Shown here: in pieces, positions 27,763 through 36,706 of the stretch | Layout of the letters: the number at the start of each line of letters is the position of its first letter | Numbering within the stretch: position 1 is the first letter of the stretch | Assembly: GCA_023419605.1 (NCBI GenBank) | Contig: JAEZXR010000145.1 | Location: 1-64,000 of the forward strand | Source: Bacillota bacterium | GTDB taxonomy: Bacteria > Bacillota > Clostridia > Acetivibrionales > JAEZXR01 | Reading direction: 5' to 3' | Length of the DNA: 64,000 bases | The notes under the pieces: generated by a model | The model's database searches: none | The model's input: the letters and a program-made list of their open reading frames with translations, nothing else | Told to the model about the DNA's origin: nothing | Made by a program: the position numbers and the translations under genes

Positions 27763-29511
27763 ATGTTAAAAAGTAAAAAAACTCTAATTTCAGTGGTACT
27801 ATGCCTGACAATGTTGATGGCTACCTTCTCTGTAACTGCAATATTTCCAACAGTTGCATTTGCTGCCAGCCATGACTGGAAAACAATATTTGCCAATGCC
27901 GACTCCTGGTTTGGCAGCGCAAATGGAATTGCACTTGCGGACGAAATCATTGCGAACCAGCTTTCTGATGGCGGTTGGCGGAAGGATTATGCTGCGACTA
28001 GCGGAGAATGGGCAAAATCTACCATAGATAACGATGCAACCACATCCGAAATTAAAGCTTTAGCAAAAACATACAAACAAACCGGTACTGCAAAATACTT
28101 GACCGCATGCCAGGAAGGTATTGACCGTCTTATAAGCGGACAATATTCCAATGGCGGATGGCCGCAAATTTTTGGAGCAACCTCAGGGACCTATCATCTG
28201 CATATTACCTATAATGACGATGCTATGATTAAAGTCTTGAATTTATTGACGAGTGTTGCTAATAAGACTGGAGACTATACCTTTGTTGATTCAACCAGAG
28301 CTGCAAATGCAAGCACTGCTGTCACAAAAGGAATCCAATGTATCTTAAATACCCAAATCACGAACAACGGTGTCAAGACCATTTGGGGTCAACAGCATGA
28401 TGAAACAACCTTGCTTCCGACAAGTGCAAGAGCCTACGAATTACCCTCTGCTTGTTCCAAAGAAAGTGTAGGAATCATTAATTATCTTAAAACAATCAGT
28501 AACCCAAGTGACGCCATTAAAAATGCCATCAACTCTGCCGTCGCATATTTGACAAAAGTACAAATTAATGGAATCAAAACAAGTGCGGTTTACGATTCTA
28601 CCGGCACGTTAATTGATGTAGTGGTTGTTAGTGACCCGACTGCTCCTCCGATCTGGACACGTTTTTATGAACTCGGTACGGATAAGCCGGTGTTTTTTGA
28701 CCGCGACAGTTCTACCCATTATGCATTGTCTGAAATCAGCCAGGAAAGAAGAACCGGCTATTCATGGTATGGTACTTGGCCTAGCTCCGTCGTTACAGCC
28801 GGTTATGTAACCCCGGCAGCACCCAAAAGCCTTACAGCGATAGCAGGCAATGCACAGGTAAGCCTGACCTGGTCTGCTTCGACAGGAGCATCCAGCTATA
28901 GTGTAAAACGTGCAACAACCTCCGGTGGCTCCTATACTACTGTTAAGACCGGTCTAACTTCAACCAGCTATACCGATACTGGACTCACCAACGGTACTAA
29001 ATACTACTATGTTGTAGTGGCAGTTAACCCGGCTGGAACAAGTGCTAATTCCAATGAAGCGAATGCAACACCAACAGTACCTACATTGATAAGTGATCTG
29101 GTAGTAAACGATACTACAAATGCTGCTGATTGGTCGATACAGTCCAATATTCAGGTAGGCTCTGTTGAATATGGGGATAGGACCTATACCATCGCTGCAC
29201 TACCTTCTACCTATGCCGGAAGTGCCTGGGTCCGAGCTGCAAATGATTCCAAAGCTTATACCGGTACAACATTAGTTTCCTTCAAAGTAAATGCGGCAGC
29301 AACGGTTTATGTTGCTTTTGATGATCGTGTAACCACTAAACCTTCCTGGCTTTCGGGCTGGACCGATATAGGCAATAATATCGTTGACAATCAATCTACA
29401 CCGGTGACATACAGCGTGTTCAGCAAGATGTTTGCCTCCGGTTCTACAGTATCTCTGGGCCCCAATGGGCAATCCGCCACATGCTGCCAATACTATATTA
29501 TTGTGAAATAA
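27763..29511 (+). CDS. Secreted pectate lyase PL10 with FN3 and a C-terminal module
   Basis: 582 residues: signal peptide ending near AFAA (~35), PL10 catalytic domain (~36-345), fibronectin-III (~353-440) and an uncharacterised module (~441-582). PL10 hallmarks are QLSDGGWRKDY, YSNGGWPQIF, ITYNDDAM (calcium-binding Asp) and the C-terminal block FYELGTDKPVFFDRD with ISQERRTGYSWYG. The enzyme cleaves polygalacturonate by beta-elimination. The C-terminal module recurs in the PL1 enzymes at 31.7 and 33.8 kb and is probably a binding domain. AGGAGG precedes the ATG. The CE8 gene follows at once. Confidence 0.9.
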   Translation: MLKSKKTLISVVLCLTMLMATFSVTAIFPTVAFAASHDWKTIFANADSWFGSANGIALADEIIANQLSDGGWRKDYAATSGEWAKSTIDNDATTSEIKALAKTYKQTGTAKYLTACQEGIDRLISGQYSNGGWPQIFGATSGTYHLHITYNDDAMIKVLNLLTSVANKTGDYTFVDSTRAANASTAVTKGIQCILNTQITNNGVKTIWGQQHDETTLLPTSARAYELPSACSKESVGIINYLKTISNPSDAIKNAINSAVAYLTKVQINGIKTSAVYDSTGTLIDVVVVSDPTAPPIWTRFYELGTDKPVFFDRDSSTHYALSEISQERRTGYSWYGTWPSSVVTAGYVTPAAPKSLTAIAGNAQVSLTWSASTGASSYSVKRATTSGGSYTTVKTGLTSTSYTDTGLTNGTKYYYVVVAVNPAGTSANSNEANATPTVPTLISDLVVNDTTNAADWSIQSNIQVGSVEYGDRTYTIAALPSTYAGSAWVRAANDSKAYTGTTLVSFKVNAAATVYVAFDDRVTTKPSWLSGWTDIGNNIVDNQSTPVTYSVFSKMFASGSTVSLGPNGQSATCCQYYIIVK

Positions 29512-29567
29512 TCGGTGAAATGTGGTTTATCGGTAAAATCAAAAAAATAAATTATAGGAGGTCTATT

Positions 29568-31115
29568 ATGTTAAAATCCAGTATACTTAAGAAATTGGGT
29601 ACATTTGCTGCTCTTTTTATTGCGACAGTATCGTGTGCCATTGCAGTCCACGCGGCCAATTATACAATATCCGATTATGTTGTTAAGGAGTATTTTAATG
29701 ACAGTACGGCTGGCAGCATTCCAGCCTGGTGGGTTTCAGATACCGCCGGAGGTACTATTACTGTCGCCAACGTGCCAAGTTCTTCCGACAAAAGTGTATA
29801 CCTGAATGATACCAGTACCTCTTCTTCTGTAGATTTGAGCAGCGTAATCCCAACTCAAACTGATCAAACAACGGCGCAATTTTCGGTTATGCTTCCAACA
29901 AAGGTAAATAACCATAAGTTATTCCGATTGATCTCCAGTAGCGGGGCTGTAGCCGTTAGCATTGAAACATTGGACGGGAACATATCTTATCGGAGTGCAA
30001 CTTCTCAGGCGTTAGTATCCAATTATAGCGCCAATACCTGGTATACCATAAAAATCGAAGCCTTCCCGGCTACAAAAACAGCCAATGTACTTGTAAATGG
30101 CACAAGAATTCTGACCAATGTTGCCTTTAATGATACAACAGCCAGTGATATCGCCAAGCTGCAATCATATACCACCAATTCCGGTACCGGAAGTTTTTAC
30201 CTGGATACCATCAAGGTATATACTAAAGCAACTGTAGCAGATCCGAATATTGTAGTTGCCCAAGATGGCACGGGTAACTACACAACCCTGCAGGCTGCTG
30301 TCAATGCTGCTGTATCAGGAAATGTGATCTTGGTTAAAAGCGGTACATACAACGAAGTGGTTACAGTCAACACGGCCAACCTTACCATTATCGGTGAAAA
30401 CAGCAGAGAAACCATCATCAGCTATAACAATGCAGCCTCTACGTTAAAACCCGATGGAACCGCTTATGGTACCAGTGGTTGCGCTACTATGTTTATAAAA
30501 GGCAATAATTTTACAGGAAAAAACTTTACCCTCCAAAATGCATACGATGAAGCAACCTACGGTGCTTCCCAGGCTGTCGCTGCGTATGTCTCCGGGGACA
30601 AAGCCCAGTTCATCGGCTGCAGAATTCTGGGCAATCAGGATACACTTTATGCAGGATATAACAGGCAGTACTACAAGAAATGCTATATTGAAGGAGATGT
30701 TGACTTTATCTTCGGTGGCGCCGCTGCTGTGTTTGAGGACTGTGAAATCTTTACAGTATCCAGAAACGGCGGGGGGTATATTACCGCCGCCAGCACTGCC
30801 GCAGGTGAATATGGCTATTTGTTTACCAACTGCAGAATTAAAGGAGCAACCGCTGCGAATTCCGTCTGGTTGGGAAGACCCTGGAGACCTGATGGTCACG
30901 TTGTTTACAAGAACTGTTATCTCGGTGCACATATTAAAGTAAACGGCTGGACTGACATGAGCGGTAATTTGGCTGCAAATGCCCGTTTCTATGAATATGC
31001 AAACAGCGGGCCTGGAGTTTATGTAAACTCATACAGGAGACAGCTAACATCTGCCCAGGCGGCAACCTATACTAAGAGCACTGTGCTGGCAGGCAGCGAC
31101 GGTTGGAATCCGTAA
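29568..31115 (+). CDS. Secreted pectin methylesterase CE8
   Basis: 515 residues from the ATG at 29568, which follows TAGGAGGT. Signal peptide to ~28, an N-terminal beta-sandwich (~30-220, LamG-like) and a CE8 right-handed beta-helix (~225-515). CE8 motifs: GNQDTLYAG (~354), GDVDFIFGGA (~375, catalytic Asp) and WLGRPWRP (~434, substrate-binding Arg/Trp). It removes methyl groups from homogalacturonan so that the neighbouring pectate lyases can act. It probably shares a transcript with the PL10 gene 57 bp upstream and ends at a strong hairpin. Confidence 0.9.
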   Translation: MLKSSILKKLGTFAALFIATVSCAIAVHAANYTISDYVVKEYFNDSTAGSIPAWWVSDTAGGTITVANVPSSSDKSVYLNDTSTSSSVDLSSVIPTQTDQTTAQFSVMLPTKVNNHKLFRLISSSGAVAVSIETLDGNISYRSATSQALVSNYSANTWYTIKIEAFPATKTANVLVNGTRILTNVAFNDTTASDIAKLQSYTTNSGTGSFYLDTIKVYTKATVADPNIVVAQDGTGNYTTLQAAVNAAVSGNVILVKSGTYNEVVTVNTANLTIIGENSRETIISYNNAASTLKPDGTAYGTSGCATMFIKGNNFTGKNFTLQNAYDEATYGASQAVAAYVSGDKAQFIGCRILGNQDTLYAGYNRQYYKKCYIEGDVDFIFGGAAAVFEDCEIFTVSRNGGGYITAASTAAGEYGYLFTNCRIKGATAANSVWLGRPWRPDGHVVYKNCYLGAHIKVNGWTDMSGNLAANARFYEYANSGPGVYVNSYRRQLTSAQAATYTKSTVLAGSDGWNP

Positions 31116-31200
31116 GCTCTAATAGAAGGAAGTGCCGCTTTCTGATTCATAGGGTATCGTAAAAGGTTGCAAAACATATTAAAGACTAAAGCTTTGCTTT

Positions 31201-31345
31201 TAGGTACATCTGCTGTATTAAACGCACAAATTACTCGACGTTAAATTTGTGCGTTTAATTTTTATAATTGCGCATATTGCATAATAAACATCAAATATTT
31301 CTTGTTATAAATAATGTAGTATGAATTGCTGTCTCAACTCAGAAA
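31201..31345 (+). repeat. Intergenic repeat, copy 1
   Basis: About 145 bp starting at AGGTACAT and containing a terminator hairpin, then TGCGCATATTGCATAATAAA and a tail ending GCTGTCTCAACTCAG. A near-identical copy lies at 36542-36692. Each follows a pectinase gene. Confidence 0.85.
31217..31264 (+). terminator. Rho-independent terminator after the CE8 gene
   Basis: Perfect 16-bp stem ATTAAACGCACAAATT / AATTTGTGCGTTTAAT with an 11-nt loop, followed by TTTTTA. Confidence 0.9.
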
Positions 31346-31348
31346 GTG

Positions 31349-31416
31349 TTTGAGGTATAAGGAAAACCTTACGCCTCAAAACATATATAATCTCGAAGGC
31401 GTTTGCAGTTTCGAGA
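31349..31416 (+). promoter_or_regulatory. Two hairpins in the leader of the PL1 gene
   Basis: TTTGAGG/CCTCAAA (31349-31380) with an inner AAGG/CCTT, and TCTCGAA/TTCGAGA (31391-31416). They precede a strong ribosome site and a very short reading frame, so this 5' region is unusually structured. A regulatory role is inference. Confidence 0.45.
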
Positions 31417-31447
31417 GACCTATAATTAAAAAAGGAGGTAAATGGGT

Positions 31448-31492
31448 ATGTTAAAAAGTATGAAACTTCCTCCCGCGTTTGTCTATACATAA
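31448..31492 (+). pseudogene. 14-codon ORF with a perfect ribosome site: gene-start stub or leader peptide
   Basis: AAAGGAGGTAAATGGGT precedes ATG and encodes MLKSMKLPPAFVYT. The first residues match the MLKS starts of the secreted enzymes at 27763 and 29568, so this may be a lost gene whose signal peptide is cut off. The stop overlaps the left arm of the next inverted repeat. A leader peptide is the alternative. Confidence 0.4.
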
Positions 31493-31577
31493 CGCGAATC
31501 TATTACATTTCGGAAATTTGATATTTCCAAAAATCATCGTTATCGATTTCTGCAATGTAAGATTTTTAACGCGTTAT
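31489..31577. repeat. Large inverted repeat with AACGCG ends
   Basis: ATAACGCG (31489) pairs with CGCGTTAT (ending ~31577). Inside are AATCT/AGATT, TTACATT/AATGTAA and a small GGAAAT..ATTTCC hairpin. The terminal word matches the outer stem of the leader repeats at 17.2-17.4 kb, though the interior differs. It could be a structured leader RNA or a small non-autonomous mobile element. Confidence 0.55.
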
Positions 31578-31660
31578 ATATAATTGTCACAAAATCTTTC
31601 TATGAACAAAGGACTGGCAGACGGATTGAGGTACACAATCTTTTATGAGGAGGAGAGTTT

Positions 31661-33649
31661 ATGTTTCATTTTAGCAAATCAAAAATTAGAAAAGTAGGAG
31701 CAATTACAGTATCTTCGATATTTTTTGTATCGGCTGCTTTTTTTTCTCCGCTCGGAAATGGTGCTAACCATGTAGCAGCTGCTTCACAAAATATCATTGC
31801 CTTTCCTGGTGCAGAGGGCGGCGGCAAGTTTGCAACAGGTGGACGCGGTGGTGAGGTGGTTTACGTTACAAATCTTAATGACAGTGGAACAGGTTCATTT
31901 CGAGATGCCGTAGGCACGTCAAATAGGATTGTTGTTTTTAAAGTAGGTGGGACAATTGAACTAAAAAGCGATGTAGTTGCCAAATCGAATATAACAGTTG
32001 CAGGACAAACAGCACCAGGTGGTGCAGGGATTACTTTGAAAAACTATAAGATCGGTCTTGGCGGTGATAATATCATACTTCGCTTTATCAGTTCAAGGCC
32101 TGGTGAACGTGGGACTAATGCGGACTATGATGCATTTGGCGGTGCAAACGGAAGTAATTCCATTGTTGATCACTGTTCTCTTGGGTGGGCCAATGACGAA
32201 CAATGGGGACTTTATTCACAAAATGATAACTACACGGTACAGTATTCCATTATTGGACCATCAAATTCATTTTCATACCATTCAAAAGGAATCCATGGTT
32301 TTGGGATTATGCTTGGACGTGCAAACGCTTCATGGCATCACAATTTGATTGTTCACAATGTATCAAGGAATTTCAGAGGAAAAGTAGTAGGCACAAATAC
32401 AATTGATTTCACAAATAATGTTATTTACAATTGGGGTTCTCAAACAGCCTATGGCACGCTGGGGCATGTAAATTATGTAAACAATACTTTGAAAATGGGT
32501 GTTTCAACGATAAGCGGCAAGAATTATATTAGTGTCGGTGACAGTGGTACAAGTCCTGAAAACTATTCCATTTATCTAACAGGAAACCGTTTTCTTAGTA
32601 AGGACAACACAAATTACGGAACATTCACATCAAATAACTGGACTGGTATTACCTATGGTGCCGACAGCGGAAAAACAGAAGCAAATACGCGTTCTGATGT
32701 TCCGTTTACAATGTTTGTAAATGGTGAGAATGTTTCTACAGTTGCAAACGTGGAAAGTTCGGAGGATTCATATAACCATGTGCTTGACTATGCCGGTGCA
32801 GGTATAAGTACATCTCAAAGACCTGCTATTGACAAGCAGGTTGCTAACGAAACAAGGACCGGGACAGGGACCCTTACAGGTGGAAGACCCTATTCAGGGG
32901 CTTCGGCTGAACAGAAAGCTACAATAGATAAATACAAAATGGAGTGCGGTGTTCAATATAAATATCCGGATGCTGTACTGACAGGAGTGGCAGCCGATAC
33001 CGACGGAGACGGTATGCCGGATGAATGGGAGACGGCAAGAGGTCTTAATCCAAATAGTGCAATAGCAGCTGACGGCACCTTGGAATCAAAAGGAGATTAC
33101 TGCGGACAGGGCTATACAAATATAGAATATTATATTAATGATTTAACAGTAAATGCATTCCCGTCAAACATTGTGAAGCTTTCTCCAGTAATTACTCCCA
33201 CACCGATTCCGGAAGGTCAATACATAAAATCCTTGGTAGTAAATGATGCAACCAATGCCGCAAACTGGTCCATACAATCCAATTTGCAAGTAGGAGATCC
33301 AATCTATGGAGATCGGATATTTAAATTTGACCAAATTCCTGCAAATCTTCTAGGGGCAGAATGGATCAGAACGGCCTGCGATTCAAAATCATACACATCG
33401 GAACTGGCGTCATTTACTGCAAAATCAAATGTATCCGTTTATGTTGGGTTGGATTCAAGAGTCGCCACTATTCCGACCTGGCTAAGCAGTTGGACTAATA
33501 CCGGTGAATCCCTAAGTGCCGATAATGACGTTACCTTCATCCTTTATAAGAAGGATTTTAGTTCAGGGTCCAGTGTAGGGCTTGGACTAAATGGGCAGTC
33601 ATCCGGTGCTGTGAATTATACTGTCATCGTAAAGCCGAATACCCCATAA
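31661..33649 (+). CDS. Secreted pectate lyase PL1 with a C-terminal module
   Basis: 662 residues. Signal peptide to ~38, a PL1 beta-helix (~42-440) opening with AFPGAEGGGKFATGGRGGEV and carrying VDHCSLGW and SWHHNLIVHNVSRNFRGK, a calcium-binding DTDGDGMPDEWE (~446), then the uncharacterised module (~519-662). It should cleave polygalacturonate outside the cell. GAGGAGGAG precedes the ATG. Its last ~317 bp are almost identical to those of the next gene, and a dockerin-like remnant follows the stop in the same frame. Confidence 0.88.
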   Translation: MFHFSKSKIRKVGAITVSSIFFVSAAFFSPLGNGANHVAAASQNIIAFPGAEGGGKFATGGRGGEVVYVTNLNDSGTGSFRDAVGTSNRIVVFKVGGTIELKSDVVAKSNITVAGQTAPGGAGITLKNYKIGLGGDNIILRFISSRPGERGTNADYDAFGGANGSNSIVDHCSLGWANDEQWGLYSQNDNYTVQYSIIGPSNSFSYHSKGIHGFGIMLGRANASWHHNLIVHNVSRNFRGKVVGTNTIDFTNNVIYNWGSQTAYGTLGHVNYVNNTLKMGVSTISGKNYISVGDSGTSPENYSIYLTGNRFLSKDNTNYGTFTSNNWTGITYGADSGKTEANTRSDVPFTMFVNGENVSTVANVESSEDSYNHVLDYAGAGISTSQRPAIDKQVANETRTGTGTLTGGRPYSGASAEQKATIDKYKMECGVQYKYPDAVLTGVAADTDGDGMPDEWETARGLNPNSAIAADGTLESKGDYCGQGYTNIEYYINDLTVNAFPSNIVKLSPVITPTPIPEGQYIKSLVVNDATNAANWSIQSNLQVGDPIYGDRIFKFDQIPANLLGAEWIRTACDSKSYTSELASFTAKSNVSVYVGLDSRVATIPTWLSSWTNTGESLSADNDVTFILYKKDFSSGSSVGLGLNGQSSGAVNYTVIVKPNTP

Positions 33650-33739
33650 CCCTTTATATAGGGTGATACTGTTATAAATGCAGTGGATTATAGTGTTATG
33701 AAAAATTATCTTGCACTATATGGTAAATATTTAAATTAA
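33650..33739 (+). pseudogene. Dockerin-like remnant beyond the stop codon
   Basis: In the same frame as the PL1 gene, beyond TAA (33647-33649) and TAG (33659-33661), the DNA reads GDTVINAVDYSVMKNYL and ends at TAA 33737-33739. This matches the second half of a type I dockerin repeat (GDxxxDxxVNAxDYxxLKxYL). It suggests the enzyme once bore a dockerin lost through nonsense mutations and deletion of the first calcium loop. Confidence 0.6.
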
Positions 33740-33759
33740 GCGTAAAGGAGATTTATAAA

Positions 33760-36519
33760 ATGAGTAAAGGGAAAAATTTATCCTTTCATAAACTTACAGT
33801 GCTATTGTTAGTAGTGTTAATTAGTATGAACGTGGTAAGCGGTGTTCCAAACAAATTAGTGGAAGCTGCTACTATCGATAGCAGAATCAGAGTAGATATT
33901 GGGCCAGATGTTAGCGGGCGTACCGATATGTATACACAGTTTTGGAACAATTGGGTAGTAACCAGTGGTACATCCGCTCGGGTAACCTATAATGGAGTTA
34001 CATTCACGCTTAGTAATGGAGGCAGTTCCGGTACCGGCATCAAATCCGGCTGGTATAAGGGACTGATACAATCCTCCCTGGATAGTCCGGCATTGACCCT
34101 GGATGGAGTAACTATTGATGGTGCCACTGCCGGTGGGACAATAAAGTTAGAAATCTCAGGGCTTTCAGCAGGTACACATACGCTTACCACTTGGCATAGT
34201 TTCTATGATAATGTAAGTGGAAGTACCATGTCACTATCCATTGATGGTACAGTAAAAGCAACAGGTATCAAAGGACCTACACGTGTGTCGAATGATGATG
34301 ACGCAGGAAGAGCTTACGTCTCATTTAGTGCAACAGCCGGGAAGAGCGTTGTTGTATTAGTAAAGCCTGAAGGCAATGGTACCTATAATAACGCAGTATT
34401 GAATGCTTTTGAAATCGATGGAGTAAATCCTTTCAAGACAATATCAAAGCCTAAGCCGGCAGAGGGAGATGAACATTATCAACAGGAAAATGGTTTGTCC
34501 TGGAAAGCGGGAGAAGGAGCTACCAGCCATGATATATACTTAGGTACTGATTATAATTCGGTATACTCTGCGGATACCAGCTCCCCTTTGTTCAAGGGCA
34601 ATCAGACAGGCACCAGCTATGCATTAAGCGGGCTTTCACACATGAATACATATTATTGGCGTGTAGATGAGAGAAGTGCTTCCGGCGTCACAAAGGGCGC
34701 AGTACTTCCATTCAGAATTGCCCATCTGGCATTCCCGGGAGCTGAAGGGTATGGACGTTTTGCACGAGGAGGCCGTGGCGGACGTGTTATAGAGGTAACC
34801 AATCTAAATGATTCCGGTGCAGGGAGCCTTCGCCAGGCTATCGAGGTTGAGAAAGGCCCCAGAGTAATTGTTTTCCGTGTTGGAGGAGTTATTCCTTTAC
34901 AAAGCAAGCTTATCATACCAGCTGATGGAGGAGATGTTTATGTTGCAGGACAAACAGCGCCGGGTGACGGTATTACTGTAACACGGTATGCTTTTGGGCT
35001 TTTAGGCTGCAGCGATGTTATTATCCGGCATATAAGAACCAGAATAGGAGATTGGGCCGAAACATCCATGGATGGAATGGGAATGGCTTCGTCAAACCAC
35101 TCGATTATCGACCATTGTTCCATATCTTGGAGTTTAGATGAAGGAACCAGCTCAAGAGGAGCGCATAATATCACCTTCCAAAGAAATATTATTGCTGAAG
35201 CGTTGAATAATTCATACCATTATAACGGAGGAGATCGTACCACAACAGAACGCCATTCCTTTGCAGGTTCGATTAGTGGAAATGTAGGCAGCTTCCATCA
35301 CAATTTACTCACCAATTGCACTGGAAGAAATTGGTCGTTGGCTGGTGGTATGGAACAGGATGCAAAGCATTATGCGGGATATCTGGATGTTACAAATAAT
35401 GTTGTCTACAATTGGCAGGGTCGTACAACCGACGGAGGCGTCCGTAGAATCAATTTTGTAAATAACTATTATAAGATGGGTCCAGTGAGCCGAAATATGA
35501 ATTTCTTTTCCATCGACGGAGATCAGCTTGGCACAGGAGATATGCAAATGGCTTATCTCTCAGGGAATAAAATGGTTACTAGTACAGGCTCAACCATATT
35601 GGACCCGAATACTGACAACTGGACAAAAGCCGGAGCTCTCTACGCAACAGTCGCCCAGGTTCGAAGCAACTCACCATTTTTCCCATCCTATGTTACTACC
35701 CAAACTGCTGATGCGGCGTATCAGAGTGTACTCGATGATGTAGGTGCCACCAAGCCGAAAAGAGACTATCTGGATCAAAGGTATATTAATGAAGTTAAAA
35801 ATGGTACCTATACATATATCGGCAGTGTTGACAAGCTAAAAGGAATTATTGATTCTCAAGACGATGTCGGCGGCTATCCGAATCTTCAAGGTGGAACAGC
35901 TCCGGTTGATACCGACCATGACGGTATGCCGGACGCTTGGGAAACAAGTCATGGCTTAAATCCAAGTGACGCCGCAGATAGAAATGGCTTGCAGCTTTCG
36001 GCAGACGGTTATACTAATCTTGAAATGTATTTGAGCGAGCTTGCAGGTGACGCCATTAAGTGGAACAGTGCGCCAATTTCCGATGGCCAATATATCAAAT
36101 CCTTGGTGGTAAACGATGCAACCAATGTCGCAGACTGGTCCATCCAATCCAATTTACAAATTGGAGATACAATCTATGGAGATCGAACAGCTACGTTTGA
36201 CCAAATTCCTGCAAATCTTCTAGGTGCAGAATGGATCAGAACGGCCTGCGATTCAAAATCATACACATCGGAACTGGCGTCATTTACTGCAAAATCAAAT
36301 GTATCCGTTTATGTTGGGTTGGATTCAAGAGTCGCCACCATTCCGACCTGGCTAAGCAGTTGGACTAATACCGGTGAATCGCTAAGCGGCGATAATGACG
36401 TTACCTTCAGCCTTTATAAGAAGGATTTTAGTTCAGGGTCCAGTGTAGGGCTTGGACTAAATGGGCAGTCATCCGGTGCTGTGAATTATACTGTCATCGT
36501 TAAGCCGAATACCCCTTAA
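33760..36519 (+). CDS. Secreted multidomain PL1 pectate lyase with malectin-like domain
   Basis: 919 residues: signal peptide to ~34, a malectin/CBM-like beta-sandwich (~40-215), an FN3-like domain (~228-320), a PL1 beta-helix (~322-690; AFPGAEGYGRFARGGRGGRV, IIDHCSISWSLDE, SFHHNLLTN), a calcium-binding DTDHDGMPDAWE (~716) and the shared C-terminal module (~775-919). AAAGGAG precedes the ATG. The HHN helix region lacks the RxPR-like sequence of the PL1 at 43.2 kb, so subfamily or specificity may differ. A 45-bp in-frame tail after the stop (GD, then YGLK) looks like a more deleted form of the dockerin remnant. Confidence 0.87.
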   Translation: MSKGKNLSFHKLTVLLLVVLISMNVVSGVPNKLVEAATIDSRIRVDIGPDVSGRTDMYTQFWNNWVVTSGTSARVTYNGVTFTLSNGGSSGTGIKSGWYKGLIQSSLDSPALTLDGVTIDGATAGGTIKLEISGLSAGTHTLTTWHSFYDNVSGSTMSLSIDGTVKATGIKGPTRVSNDDDAGRAYVSFSATAGKSVVVLVKPEGNGTYNNAVLNAFEIDGVNPFKTISKPKPAEGDEHYQQENGLSWKAGEGATSHDIYLGTDYNSVYSADTSSPLFKGNQTGTSYALSGLSHMNTYYWRVDERSASGVTKGAVLPFRIAHLAFPGAEGYGRFARGGRGGRVIEVTNLNDSGAGSLRQAIEVEKGPRVIVFRVGGVIPLQSKLIIPADGGDVYVAGQTAPGDGITVTRYAFGLLGCSDVIIRHIRTRIGDWAETSMDGMGMASSNHSIIDHCSISWSLDEGTSSRGAHNITFQRNIIAEALNNSYHYNGGDRTTTERHSFAGSISGNVGSFHHNLLTNCTGRNWSLAGGMEQDAKHYAGYLDVTNNVVYNWQGRTTDGGVRRINFVNNYYKMGPVSRNMNFFSIDGDQLGTGDMQMAYLSGNKMVTSTGSTILDPNTDNWTKAGALYATVAQVRSNSPFFPSYVTTQTADAAYQSVLDDVGATKPKRDYLDQRYINEVKNGTYTYIGSVDKLKGIIDSQDDVGGYPNLQGGTAPVDTDHDGMPDAWETSHGLNPSDAADRNGLQLSADGYTNLEMYLSELAGDAIKWNSAPISDGQYIKSLVVNDATNVADWSIQSNLQIGDTIYGDRTATFDQIPANLLGAEWIRTACDSKSYTSELASFTAKSNVSVYVGLDSRVATIPTWLSSWTNTGESLSGDNDVTFSLYKKDFSSGSSVGLGLNGQSSGAVNYTVIVKPNTP

Positions 36520-36541
36520 TCCTTTACATAGGGAGATGATA

Positions 36542-36692
36542 TAGGTACATATGGTTTAAAGTAAATTAAACGCACAAATTACTCGACGTTAAATTTGTGC
36601 GTTTAATTTTTATATTTGCGCATATTGCATAATAAACATCAAACATTTCTTGTTATATCAATAATATAGTATGGATTGCTGTCTCAACTCAG
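36542..36692 (+). repeat. Intergenic repeat, copy 2
   Basis: Second copy of the repeat at 31201-31345, with the same hairpin and the same tail through GCTGTCTCAACTCAG. It differs by small insertions. Together with the near-identical 3' ends of the upstream PL1 genes it marks recent duplication or conversion. Confidence 0.85.
36565..36612. terminator. Terminator between convergent PL1 and AraC genes
   Basis: Same 16-bp perfect stem as at 31217, followed by TTTTTA on the plus strand. An A run (AAATTA) before the stem gives a weaker T run on the minus strand, so it may serve both genes. Confidence 0.8.
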
Positions 36693-36706
36693 TAAGAAAA
36701 GAATAC

